Origin: Opitutus sp. GAS368 | GTDB taxonomy: Bacteria > Verrucomicrobiota > Verrucomicrobiia > Opitutales > Opitutaceae | Direction of reading: 5' to 3' | Length of the DNA: 11,286 nucleotides | Assembly (NCBI GenBank): GCA_945862035.1 | Contig: CAMAXB010000075.1 | Span: forward strand, 1 to 11,286 | Shown here: positions 1 through 6,961 of the stretch, in pieces | Layout of the letters: the number at the start of each line of letters is the position of its first letter | Numbering within the stretch: the first letter of the stretch is position 1 | The notes under the pieces: model-generated | Told to the model about the DNA's origin: nothing | Databases searched by the model: none | What the model saw: only the letters and a program-made list of their open reading frames with translations | Made by a program: the position numbers and the translations under genes

Positions 1-2
1 TC

Positions 3-665
3 CAATGCGCCAAGGCCTACGACGCGCAGGGCGCTGACGAACTCGTGTTTCTCGACATCACGGCCTCGAGCGACGGCCGCGGCATCATGCATGATGTGGT
101 CGCGGCGACGGCCGAGCAGTGCTTCATGCCGCTCACCGTGGGCGGGGGCCTGCGCTCCCTTGATGACATCGAGAAGATGCTCAAGGCGGGCGCGGACAAG
201 GTCTCGCTCAACACCTCGGCGATCAAGGATCCCTCCCTCCTCCGTGCCGCCTCCGAGCGCTTCGGCGCCCAGTGCATCGTCCTCGCGATCGACGCCAAGG
301 CCGAGCCCGGCGGCAACGCCTGGCGGGTGTACACCCACGGCGGGCGCAACCCGACGGAACTCGATGCGGTCGCGTGGGCGCGTCAGGCCGTCGAACTCGG
401 CGCCGGCGAGATCCTCCTCACCAGCATGGACCGCGACGGCACCAAGGTCGGCTACGACGTCGGCCTGACCCGCGCCGTGAGCGACGCGGTCAGCGTCCCG
501 GTCATCGCCAGCGGCGGCGCCGGCGAATTGTCCCACTTTGCCGACGCACTGGAGGCCGGGCGAGCCAGCGCCGTGCTTGCGGCCAGCCTCTTCCATTTCG
601 GCACGCTCACGATTGCTCAGGTGAAGGACTACCTTGCTGAGCGGAGCGTGCCGGTGCGGCGGTAG
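3..665 (+). CDS. hisF: Imidazole glycerol phosphate synthase cyclase subunit HisF (5' end outside window)
   Basis: HisF forms, with the HisH glutaminase, the enzyme that converts PRFAR plus ammonia to imidazole glycerol phosphate and AICAR in histidine biosynthesis (cytoplasm). The reading frame is open to the left edge and begins QCAKAYDAQGADELVFLDIT, a HisF signature strand. 220 residues are visible against about 250 for the family, so roughly 30 N-terminal residues, including the first catalytic Asp, lie outside. The (beta/alpha)8 barrel hallmarks present are LTVGGGLRS, VSLNTSA, VLAIDAK (the second catalytic Asp), TSMDRDGTK, and the phosphate-binding segments IASGGAGEL and AASLFHFG. The stop is TAG at 663-665. 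Neighbouring his genes would be expected upstream; nothing downstream is a his gene, so this may be the last his gene of its cluster. The identification is secure; the true start is not visible. Confidence 0.97.
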   Translation, partial: QCAKAYDAQGADELVFLDITASSDGRGIMHDVVAATAEQCFMPLTVGGGLRSLDDIEKMLKAGADKVSLNTSAIKDPSLLRAASERFGAQCIVLAIDAKAEPGGNAWRVYTHGGRNPTELDAVAWARQAVELGAGEILLTSMDRDGTKVGYDVGLTRAVSDAVSVPVIASGGAGELSHFADALEAGRASAVLAASLFHFGTLTIAQVKDYLAERSVPVRR

Positions 666-721
666 GCGGCCGTTTGGTCAGGGCTGGCCTTCGGGCGCGG
701 GATGGGACAATAACACGGAGA

Positions 722-748
722 GGACTGATGGGGCCGATGGGACCCATG
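722..748 (+). repeat. Three tandem 9-nt units, consensus GGRCNSATG
   Basis: Three head-to-tail nonamers can be read directly: GGACTGATG (722-730), GGGCCGATG (731-739) and GGACCCATG (740-748). A further GATGGGAC lies at 701-708. They fill the hisF to SMP-30-like intergenic gap, ending 26 nt before the ATG at 775. Near-identical units (GGACGGATG) occur on the other side of the same gene at 1804-1866. The frame happens to be open through them, but translated repeats are unlikely because a better start with a signal peptide lies downstream. Confidence 0.6.
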
Positions 749-774
749 AGGGTCGTCGCGTTAACCCCACCGCC

Positions 775-1794
775 ATGAATGTACCCCGATCTGTCTTGGT
801 CTCTGTGCTGCTGCCGCTGAGCTCTCTCCCTGCCGCGGGCCCGATCACGTCGCTGACGGCGCCGTATCCGGTTTTTGGCGAGATCGAGCGCCTCGACCCC
901 GCGCTGGACGCCCTGCTCGCGCCGGATGCCACCATGGTCAAGCTAGCCGAGGGCTTCAACTGGTCCGAGGGCCCGGTCTGGATGAAGCAGGAGCAGCAGC
1001 TCGTTTTTAGCGACGTCCCCGAGAACATCGCCTACCGGTGGCGCGAGGGCCACGGCGTCGACGTCTTCCTCAACCCCAGCGGCTTCACCGGCGATGCCTA
1101 TGACGGCCGCGAGCGCGGTTCCAACGGCCTCGCCACGGACCGGGAGGGACGACTGCTGCTCAGCCAGCACGGCAACCGGCAGATCGCGCGGCTCAATCCG
1201 GACGGCAAGACCTTCACGACGGTCGCCGACCGCTTCGAGGGCAAGCGCTTCAACAGCCCCAACGACCTCGTCCTCGACCGTCAGGGCAACCTTTTCTTTA
1301 CCGACCCGCCCTATGGTCTCGGTCCGGGTTCGCCGGTCGAAATCGATTTCCACGGCGTTTACCGGGTCACGCCCGCTGGCGTGGTCACCCTCGTGAGCAA
1401 GGAACTGGAACGCCCCAACGGCGTTGCGCTCTCGCCTGACGAGCAGACCCTTTACGTCGCGAACTCCCATGGACCCCGGCCAATCATCATGGCCTTCGAC
1501 CTCGCGCCGGACGGCACCGCTGGTCCGGGGCGGGTATTCTTTGACGGCACCGAACTGCGCAAGACCCGCCGCGGCGCCTTCGACGGCATGCGGGTCGACG
1601 CGCAGGGAAATCTCTGGGCCACGGGTCCCGGGGGCGTGCTGATCATCAACGCCCAAGGCAAGCACCTCGGCACGCTGCTGACCGGCCAGAACACCGGCAA
1701 CTGCACCTTCGGCGAGGATGGGTCGGTGCTGTATGTGATGGCGGATATGTACCTGGTGCGCATCGCGACGAAGACGCGCGGCCAGGGGTTTTGA
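775..1794 (+). CDS. Secreted SMP-30/gluconolactonase/LRE-family beta-propeller protein
   Basis: A six-bladed beta-propeller hydrolase of the SMP-30/gluconolactonase family; members typically hydrolyse sugar lactones using one divalent metal. The 339-residue protein begins MNVPRSVLVSVLLPLSSLPA, a plausible Sec signal peptide, so it probably acts in the periplasm or outside the cell. Family metal and substrate positions can be matched: Glu65 in WSEGPVW, Asn163 in SPNDLVLD, Asn215 in RPNGVALS and Asp270 in FDGMRVD. The ATG at 775 was chosen because it starts the signal peptide; the frame is open further upstream to 634 but would overlap hisF and translate the nonamer repeats. No clear Shine-Dalgarno is present. 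The gene stands alone, bracketed by 9-nt repeats, and converges on the gene at 1892-2455. The substrate cannot be read from sequence; gluconolactone is only the family default. Confidence 0.9.
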   Translation: MNVPRSVLVSVLLPLSSLPAAGPITSLTAPYPVFGEIERLDPALDALLAPDATMVKLAEGFNWSEGPVWMKQEQQLVFSDVPENIAYRWREGHGVDVFLNPSGFTGDAYDGRERGSNGLATDREGRLLLSQHGNRQIARLNPDGKTFTTVADRFEGKRFNSPNDLVLDRQGNLFFTDPPYGLGPGSPVEIDFHGVYRVTPAGVVTLVSKELERPNGVALSPDEQTLYVANSHGPRPIIMAFDLAPDGTAGPGRVFFDGTELRKTRRGAFDGMRVDAQGNLWATGPGGVLIINAQGKHLGTLLTGQNTGNCTFGEDGSVLYVMADMYLVRIATKTRGQGF

Positions 1795-1803
1795 CGGGGG
1801 ATT

Positions 1804-1866
1804 GGACGGAGATAGGACGGATGGGACTGAGAGTACACATAGGTCGCCTCCGTCCTATCCGTCCCA
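1804..1866. repeat. Inverted 9-nt repeats forming a long hairpin between convergent genes
   Basis: On the + strand the units GGACGGAGA (1804-1812), GGACGGATG (1815-1823) and GGACTGAGA (1824-1832) are followed by inverted units CCTCCGTCC (1847-1855) and TATCCGTCC (1856-1864). Positions 1811-1827 can pair with 1843-1859: 15 of 17 pairs match, the first 11 without interruption, with a 15-nt loop. The location between two converging stop codons (1794 and 1892) fits a bidirectional transcription-stopping structure, but there is no T-tract. It is the same nonamer family as at 722-748. Confidence 0.65.
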
Positions 1867-1891
1867 TTCCGAAACCTCCCTTCCGCCCGCC

Positions 1892-2455
1892 CTACAACGC
1901 CACCGGCTCCCCCGGCGCAGCGCCTGCCGCAGCCGCAGCCGCCTCGCCCTTCGCCTTCGGCGAGCCCACCAGCACGCTGAGCTGGGCCTGCACGGCCATG
2001 AAAAACTCCGGGCTGAGCTCGCCCGCCGGGACTTCGTAGATCTGCTTGCTTCCCGCGTGCTCGTAGAGATTGCGGGTGCTGTCGGCACTCCGGCCCTTCG
2101 GGCGCAGGACGCGCTTGCGCTCAAGCATGAGCGCAAGGAACTGCACGAGGCGGGTGCTTTCCTCATTCAGCTCGGTCGAGGGATCGGCGAGGGTCAGGAA
2201 CAGGCTGTCAGCGGTCAGCTTGAGGTCGCGCTCGGTCGTGTCGCCGGATTTCCGGGGCTTGAAGGCATGGACCCAGCGGCAGGCGACGAAGCCCGCCGGG
2301 GCAAACTCGGCCGCCGCCGCCTCGCGCACATCATAGCGCATCACCTCGGTGCCGCTGGCATTCCGCACCAGGTGGCTGAGCACCCGCTCGCCCTCGACAA
2401 AGGGCTGACCGGTGACAAAGCAGGTCTGGGCAAGCGGCTGCAGATTCAGGTCCAT
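1892..2455 (-). CDS. Conserved protein of unknown function with N-terminal 'C..TG.PF..GE' motif
   Basis: 187 residues, no signal peptide or membrane segment, so probably cytoplasmic. The N-terminus has the motif CFVTGQPFVEGE (residues 12-23), followed by SHLVRN and a YDVREAAA segment. A helix-like stretch VQFLALMLERKRVLRPKG (about 105-121) is the other recognisable block. The C-terminus is low-complexity Ala/Gly/Pro. I recall proteins of this shape (a 'C..TGR.F..GE' head and an 'LAL.L.RKR.L' helix) as uncharacterised proteins in Verrucomicrobia and Planctomycetes; no function can be given. The single Cys near the start and another at 59 do not make an obvious zinc knuckle. The ATG at 2455 is preceded by purine-rich AAGAAAG. 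It is divergent from the phosphatase at 2514 with 58 bp between, and convergent with the SMP-30-like gene. Confidence 0.8.
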   Translation of the reverse strand: MDLNLQPLAQTCFVTGQPFVEGERVLSHLVRNASGTEVMRYDVREAAAAEFAPAGFVACRWVHAFKPRKSGDTTERDLKLTADSLFLTLADPSTELNEESTRLVQFLALMLERKRVLRPKGRSADSTRNLYEHAGSKQIYEVPAGELSPEFFMAVQAQLSVLVGSPKAKGEAAAAAAGAAPGEPVAL

Positions 2456-2513
2456 GGGCTTTCTTGTTTACTTTGCCCCCACCACGACGCTAGCAAATTT
2501 GCGCACTGCACGC
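2456..2513. promoter_or_regulatory. Divergent promoter region (inferred)
   Basis: These 58 bp separate two divergently started genes and are clearly more AT-rich than the flanks, so promoters for both directions should lie here or slightly inside the genes. On the - strand TTGCTA and AAGTAA are 17 nt apart, a weak match to -35/-10 boxes. On the + strand TTGTTT at 2464-2469 is the only -35-like hexamer, without a good -10 partner. The assignment rests mainly on gene orientation. Confidence 0.35.
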
Positions 2514-3173
2514 ATGAACGGACGCCTTATCGCCATCGGAGACATCCACGGCTGCCACCAGGAGTTTGCCGAACTCCTCGAGCGGGTCGAGTTCTCTCCG
2601 GACGATCAGCTCATCCTGCTGGGCGACCTCGTGAACCGGGGGCCCGATTCCTGCCGGGTGATCGACCTCGCGCGCCAGCACCAGGCGATCTCCCTCCTCG
2701 GCAATCACGAGCTGCGTCTGCTCAATTATCGCAAGACGGGCGACAAGGCCTTCCTGAAGGAAACCGACGAGGACACGCATCAAAAGCTGCGGCCCGAGGA
2801 CTGGACCTATCTTGCGGAGATGCCCCTCACTCACTCGGTCGAGGCGCTCAATATTGTGTTCGTCCACGGAGGCTTTCTGCCCAACGAGCCCTGGCAGAAG
2901 CAGCCCGCCCAAGTCGTCACCCGCATCCAAGTCATCGATCGCGAAGGCAAGCCCGCCAAGCGGGCGGATGGCGAGGATCTGCCGCCCTGGGCGGACCTCT
3001 GGAGCGGCCCGCCCTTCGTGGTCTACGGGCACACGCCGCGACCCGACATCTACAAACTGAAGTGGTCGGTCGGCATCGACACCGCCTGCGTGATGGGCGG
3101 GCATCTCACCGCCTACATCCTGCCGGAAAAACGGTTCGTGCAAGTGAAGGCCCGGCGGCGCTATTATCCCTGA
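2514..3173 (+). CDS. PPP-family metallophosphatase (bacterial serine/threonine phosphatase-like)
   Basis: A 219-residue cytoplasmic metallophosphoesterase. All the PPP-family metal and catalytic motifs are in order: GDIHG (9-13), GDLVNRGPDS (37-46), GNHE (64-67), VHGG (117-120), YGHT (171-174) and the terminal GIDTACVMGG (187-196). This order and spacing match PrpA/PrpE-type protein phosphatases and ApaH-like dinucleotide hydrolases, so the substrate could be a phosphoprotein or a nucleotide such as Ap4A. Length is normal for the bacterial branch. The ATG at 2514 was preferred because GDIHG then starts at residue 9, as in relatives; the upstream in-frame extension to 2412 would overlap the divergent gene. 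It is the first gene of a + strand run, with a 27-nt gap before the cysteine hydrolase. Confidence 0.9.
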   Translation: MNGRLIAIGDIHGCHQEFAELLERVEFSPDDQLILLGDLVNRGPDSCRVIDLARQHQAISLLGNHELRLLNYRKTGDKAFLKETDEDTHQKLRPEDWTYLAEMPLTHSVEALNIVFVHGGFLPNEPWQKQPAQVVTRIQVIDREGKPAKRADGEDLPPWADLWSGPPFVVYGHTPRPDIYKLKWSVGIDTACVMGGHLTAYILPEKRFVQVKARRRYYP

Positions 3174-3200
3174 TGCGTCGCGCCCGGCGCGCGTCCTGCC

Positions 3201-3758
3201 ATGGCCACCCCTCCCCCGATCAGCGGCGTTCTCCTGCTCTGCCTGGACCTGCAGGCGCCCTTCCTTGGCGTCATGCCCGACGGCGCGCGCGTGCTGCGGC
3301 GCTGTCAATTCGCCGTCTCGGCCGCCCACGGGCTCGGCATCCCCGTCGCCTACACCGAGCAGGTACCGCAGAAACTCGGTCCCACCATGCCGGAGCTGCT
3401 CGCGCGGACCCCGGGCGCCCCGCAGTACGGCAAAACCACTTTCTCCGCGCTGGCCGACGACGGCATTCGCGACGCCATCCTCGGCCTCGGCCTCGATCAC
3501 CTGATCCTCTGCGGGCTCGAGACACCGGTCTGCGTCTACCAGACCGCCCTCGATGCGCTCGACCAGCAGCTGCAGGTCACCCTCCTCAGCGACGCCCTCT
3601 CCGCCCGCCGCCCGGAGGACGCTGCGGTCGCCCAGGACGCGCTCATTCGCGCGGGCGTGCATGTGCTGCCCTCCGAAACCGTGTTCTACGCGCTGCTGCG
3701 CGATGCGCGGCACCCGTTCTTCAAGACCTACACTCAACTCGTGAAAGACCATGCCTGA
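3201..3758 (+). CDS. Isochorismatase-like cysteine hydrolase
   Basis: A 185-residue member of the isochorismatase-like alpha/beta hydrolase superfamily (nicotinamidase, YcaC-type and related). The catalytic triad expected for the family is visible: Asp16 in LLLCLDLQ, Lys78 in QYGKTTFSA and Cys111 in CGLETPVCV, where the residues just before the cysteine form the usual cis-peptide turn. The Cys nucleophile indicates an amidase-like or N-carbamoyl-hydrolase chemistry, not true isochorismatase (which lacks it). The nicotinamidase metal-site residues are not evident, so nicotinamide is not the likely substrate. No signal peptide. The stop overlaps the start of the downstream HD exonuclease by 8 nt, indicating co-translation. 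There is no Shine-Dalgarno before the ATG at 3201. The specific substrate is unknown. Confidence 0.88.
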   Translation: MATPPPISGVLLLCLDLQAPFLGVMPDGARVLRRCQFAVSAAHGLGIPVAYTEQVPQKLGPTMPELLARTPGAPQYGKTTFSALADDGIRDAILGLGLDHLILCGLETPVCVYQTALDALDQQLQVTLLSDALSARRPEDAAVAQDALIRAGVHVLPSETVFYALLRDARHPFFKTYTQLVKDHA

Positions 3759-4734
3759 CGCCCCCGCCCCGATCGCGGTTCGTGATCACAAGACCCTCGA
3801 CAGTGCACGGCCCTTCGTGGCCTTGCTGCTGGTGCGCCGGCTGACGACCAAGACGGCGTCGAATGGAAACCCGTTTCTCTCGGTCGAATTCGGCGATCGT
3901 ACCGGCAGCTTCACCGCAACCCTCTTTGCCGACCACCCCCAGTTCGACCTGCTCAAGGCCCTACCCGAGGGTTCCGCCCTCCGGCTCGAGGGCAAGGTGG
4001 AGTTCTATCAGGGCCGGCTGTCGCCGCGGATTGGCAAATTGGAGGCCCTCGACGAGGCCGCCCTCGCCGAGCCGGGCATGCTCGAGAATCTCGTCGAGAT
4101 CACCCCGCTCGATCCCGTGGCCCTCTGGACGGAGTTCAACGCCCTCGTCGATGGGATCGCCCATGACGAGCTCCGCCTGACCACCCGCGGCGTATTTGAG
4201 GAAATCGGCGAGGCCTTCCGCGTTTCACCTGCCGCCATCGCGATGCACCACGCCTACCGTCACGGGCTGCTCGAGCACACCGTGCGCATGGCCCGCGCAG
4301 CCAAAGCCCTGCTGCCCCTCTATCCGGAAGTCGACCCCAGCCTGGTGCTCGCAGGTATTCTGCTGCACGATACGGGCAAGGTCATCGAGTACGAGGGCAC
4401 GCTGACCACGCGGCGCAGCCGCAAGGGCATTCTGCAGGGCCACGTCGTCCTCGGCTATCAACTCGCCCGCAAGCACGGCATCAAGGCCAGGCTCGACGCC
4501 GGCCGTCTGGAGCGACTCGAACACATCATCCTCAGCCATCAGGGCGAACCCGAATGGGGCGCCGCGGTCTACGCCGCCACACCCGAGGGGGTCTTCGTCT
4601 CGATGATCGACAATCTCGACGCCAAGATGGGCATGGTCCAGCGCGCCCTCCGCCAGGCTAACGAGGGCGACGAGTTCTCCGAGCGTCTCCCGGGCCTGAA
4701 TACCCAGCTGCTGACCCGTCCGGTCAACGAGTGA
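3751..4734 (+). CDS. YhaM-like OB-fold/HD-domain 3'-5' exoribonuclease
   Basis: 327 residues, close to the 314 of Bacillus YhaM, a 3'-5' exoribonuclease with an N-terminal OB nucleic-acid-binding fold and a C-terminal HD phosphohydrolase domain. The OB part spans about residues 20-100 (PFVALLLVRR, SVEFGDRTGSFTATLFA, LEGKVEFYQGRL). The HD domain spans about 165-300 with metal ligands His176 (GLLEHT), His206-Asp207 (ILLHDTGK), His231 (ILQGHVV), His263 (ILSHQGE) and Asp287/Asp290 (MIDNLDAK). All key residues are present, so an active nuclease is expected, acting on RNA or single-stranded DNA in the cytoplasm. The ATG lies within the last codons of the upstream hydrolase (ATGCCTGA overlap), so the two are probably translationally coupled. 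The HD signature and architecture make this identification firm; preference for RNA or DNA is not readable. Confidence 0.9.
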   Translation: MPDAPAPIAVRDHKTLDSARPFVALLLVRRLTTKTASNGNPFLSVEFGDRTGSFTATLFADHPQFDLLKALPEGSALRLEGKVEFYQGRLSPRIGKLEALDEAALAEPGMLENLVEITPLDPVALWTEFNALVDGIAHDELRLTTRGVFEEIGEAFRVSPAAIAMHHAYRHGLLEHTVRMARAAKALLPLYPEVDPSLVLAGILLHDTGKVIEYEGTLTTRRSRKGILQGHVVLGYQLARKHGIKARLDAGRLERLEHIILSHQGEPEWGAAVYAATPEGVFVSMIDNLDAKMGMVQRALRQANEGDEFSERLPGLNTQLLTRPVNE

Positions 4735-4766
4735 GGCATCGCGCCGCGCTGGCGGCCGCGAGATGA

Positions 4767-4827
4767 ATGCGGAGGGAACACGGCGGCGGCTTGCCTACCG
4801 CGCGAACCCTCGTTCCCTCGTCTGCAT
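4767..4827 (+). promoter_or_regulatory. Possible leader hairpin covering the receptor start codon
   Basis: GAGGGAAC (4772-4779) is exactly complementary to GTTCCCTC (4812-4819), and outside it ATGC (4767-4770) pairs with GCAT (4824-4827), which includes the first two bases of the ATG at 4826. Inside, GCGG (4786-4789) can pair with CCGC (4798-4801). In mRNA this would place the start codon in a stem. It lacks the conserved box of a cobalamin riboswitch. A regulatory role is inference only. Confidence 0.35.
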
Positions 4828-6889
4828 GCGATTCCTCCGCACCTGCTTCGGCCTCTTGCTGGCCGCGTCCGCCGGCCTCCAGGCCCAGCCGCTGTCGCTG
4901 GACCCGGTCTTCGTGACGTCCGCCCGCACCGGCGAGTCCGCCGAGAGCATCCCCTTTGCCCACGTCGTGGTCTCGGGCGATGCGATCCGGAGCAGCGCCG
5001 CGGTCACGCTCGATGGCGCCCTCCGCGGCGTGGCCGGCTTCAGCCTGTTCCGACGCACGGACAGCCTTGTGGCCAATCCCACCGCGCAGGGCGTCTCGCT
5101 CCGCGGCATCGGTCCGAGCGGCGCGAGCCGTTCCCTTGTGCTGCTCGACGGCGTGCCGCTCAATGATCCTTTCGGCGGCTGGGTCACCTGGAGCAAGGTT
5201 CCGGTCGATTCCCTCGCCGCCGTCGAGATTGTGCCGGGCGGCGGCGCCAGTGCTTGGGGCAACGCCGCACTCGGCGGCGTGGTGCAGCTCCTGTCCGAAC
5301 AACCGTCGCCGGCGCGCGCGCGCTGGTCCGTCTTCGGCGGAAGTCTCGGCACGTACAAGGCGGAGGCGCAGCTGAATCAGGCCGCCGGCTCGGGCGCGGT
5401 GCAACTGCTCGCGCGCTCCACCTCAACCGACGGTTTCTCGACGGTCGCGCCCGAGCGGCGTGGCTCCATCGACGTGCCGGCCACCAGCGAATCGCGCTGG
5501 GCCGCGGTCCGCTGGCGCCAGCCCGTCGGAACGACCCGCGCACTGACCGTGGCGGCGCGCTCCTTCGAGGAATCGCGCGGCAATGGCACGCCGTACCAAG
5601 CGAACTCCACCCGCGAGCAGGCCCTGTCCGCGGAGTTCACCTCCACCGCTACGCCGGGCTTCGCCTGGTCCGCGCAGGGCTACGTCCAGAATCAGGCCTT
5701 CGCCAGCACTTTCAGCGCAGTCAACGCCACCCGGACCGCGGAAACGCCGTCAAGCGATCAGTTCGACGTGCCCGCCACCGCGGCGGGTGCCGCCTGGACC
5801 GCCACCTGGTCGGGCGAAGCGGACGCGAAGACCACCGCCGGAATCGACGGACGCTGGGTTCACGGCGAAACCCGCGAGGCTTCCGCCTTGGTCGCCGGCG
5901 CCTTCACGCGCCAACGCTCGGCGGGCGGGCGCCAGGCGAACGCCGGGGTGTTCGTGCTGCACAGCCGCGCCCTGCTCCCAGCCCTGCGCGCAACGGCGGG
6001 GCTGCGGCTCGACGCCTGGCGCGAGCGCAACGGACACCGCCGCGACTCGTTGAATGGCGCGATCGTGGCCGACGAGCGCTACGCGGACAGCGACGGCGAA
6101 GCGTGGAGCCCCGGCGGAGGCCTGGTCTGGCAGGCGAGCGAGCGCCTGAGCCTGACCGCTTCGGCCCAACAGTCGTTCCGTCGGCCCACGCTCAACGAAC
6201 TCTACCGACCCTTCCGCGTCGGCAATGTCATCACCGATTCCAATCAGGCGCTCGCGACCGAACAGGCGACCAGCGGCGAGCTCGGCGCGCGTTTCGTCGC
6301 GGGTACCCTCACGCTCGAGGGATCCGTCTTTCAGACCCGGCTCGAGGACGCGGTCGCAAATGTGACCCTCGCCCGCGGTCCGATCACCCTGCCCGGCATC
6401 GGTTTTGTGCCCGCCGGAGGCGAAGGGCGGCGGCGCCTGAATGTGGCCCGCTCCCGCAGCGACGGTCTCTCGCTTGGCGGACGCTGGAGCCCGGTTCCCG
6501 CCTGGGCGTTCACCGCCCAGTACCTTTGGAGCGACAGTGAGATCAGCCGTGCGCCAGTCGCGCCTGGGCTGGTCGGTCGCCGCTTCGCCCAAGCGCCCGA
6601 ACACACCGCCCTCGCGGGAGTTGTCTGGCGCGCCACGACCGCATTCACGGCCAACGCACGGGTCCGCTGGATCGGCGAGCAATTCGAGGACGACCTCAAC
6701 ACGCTCACCCTAGCGGCCGTCACCGTGGCCGATCTCTCCCTCGAGTACCGCGCCACGCCCGCGCTGAGCCTGCACCTTTCCGCCGAGAACCTGACCAATG
6801 AGCGAATCGAAACCGGACGTTCCGCCGATGGTCTGGTCAATTTCGGCACGCCGCGGTTGGTTCTGATCGGTTTCCGCTACCAGCGCTGA
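4826..6889 (+). CDS. TonB-dependent outer-membrane receptor
   Basis: A 687-residue outer-membrane transporter that takes up a scarce ligand (siderophore, vitamin B12, metal complex or oligosaccharide) using TonB energy. From the ATG at 4826 it starts MRFLRTCFGLLLAASAGLQA, a signal peptide with an AxA-like cleavage site; the earlier in-frame ATG at 4763 would put 21 charged residues before it. A possible TonB box lies in DPVFVTSAR (about 26-34). The plug domain runs to about 158 with GVSLRGIGPSGASRSLVLLD, GVPLNDPFGG and VEIVPGGGASAWGNAALGG. The barrel follows, with the FRRPTLNELYRPFR segment and the closing SAENLTNERIETG and GTPRLVLIGFRYQR strands. The C-terminus ends in Arg, not the usual aromatic residue. 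Length is at the BtuB-like, shorter end of the family. There is no adjacent ABC or substrate-binding gene, so the ligand cannot be named. It follows the exonuclease at 91 nt, perhaps with its own promoter. Confidence 0.93.
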   Translation: MRFLRTCFGLLLAASAGLQAQPLSLDPVFVTSARTGESAESIPFAHVVVSGDAIRSSAAVTLDGALRGVAGFSLFRRTDSLVANPTAQGVSLRGIGPSGASRSLVLLDGVPLNDPFGGWVTWSKVPVDSLAAVEIVPGGGASAWGNAALGGVVQLLSEQPSPARARWSVFGGSLGTYKAEAQLNQAAGSGAVQLLARSTSTDGFSTVAPERRGSIDVPATSESRWAAVRWRQPVGTTRALTVAARSFEESRGNGTPYQANSTREQALSAEFTSTATPGFAWSAQGYVQNQAFASTFSAVNATRTAETPSSDQFDVPATAAGAAWTATWSGEADAKTTAGIDGRWVHGETREASALVAGAFTRQRSAGGRQANAGVFVLHSRALLPALRATAGLRLDAWRERNGHRRDSLNGAIVADERYADSDGEAWSPGGGLVWQASERLSLTASAQQSFRRPTLNELYRPFRVGNVITDSNQALATEQATSGELGARFVAGTLTLEGSVFQTRLEDAVANVTLARGPITLPGIGFVPAGGEGRRRLNVARSRSDGLSLGGRWSPVPAWAFTAQYLWSDSEISRAPVAPGLVGRRFAQAPEHTALAGVVWRATTAFTANARVRWIGEQFEDDLNTLTLAAVTVADLSLEYRATPALSLHLSAENLTNERIETGRSADGLVNFGTPRLVLIGFRYQR

Positions 6890-6917
6890 GTCGTGCCGCG
6901 TCGGGCTTGAGATCGCC

Positions 6918-6953
6918 CGCGAATCACGCGAATCGGCGCGGATGCGGATTCGG
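6918..6953 (+). repeat. Four tandem 9-nt units (CGCGAATCA type)
   Basis: Reading in steps of nine gives CGCGAATCA (6918-6926), CGCGAATCG (6927-6935), GCGCGGATG (6936-6944) and CGGATTCGG (6945-6953). It begins 28 nt after the receptor stop codon and runs straight into the inverted repeat at 6948-7041. The unit length equals that of the nonamers at 722-748 and 1804-1866, although the sequence version differs. Confidence 0.55.
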
Positions 6954-6961
6954 ATTTTTTT
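6929..6961 (+). terminator. Possible weak rho-independent terminator of the receptor gene
   Basis: CGAATC (6929-6934) pairs with GATTCG (6947-6952) around a 12-nt loop, followed two bases later by a run of seven T (6955-6961). It lies 40 nt after the receptor stop. The stem is only 6 bp and part of a repeat element, so it may be coincidental. Confidence 0.35.

Noticed and set aside
1802..3844. A very long + strand open frame (about 680 codons)
   Set aside because: It runs antisense to the 1892-2455 gene and out of frame through the phosphatase and hydrolase; its product is Arg/Ala/Pro/His-rich low-complexity sequence typical of a GC-rich shadow frame, while the other frames carry full family motifs.
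4735..4825. Cobalamin riboswitch upstream of the TonB-dependent receptor
   Set aside because: GAGGGAACACGG recalls part of the motif, but the conserved B12-box-like segment and overall length (about 200 nt) are absent in the 91-nt gap.
5254..6540. A + strand open frame of about 428 codons inside the receptor gene
   Set aside because: It is a shifted frame of the TonB-dependent receptor; Arg-rich product with no domain.
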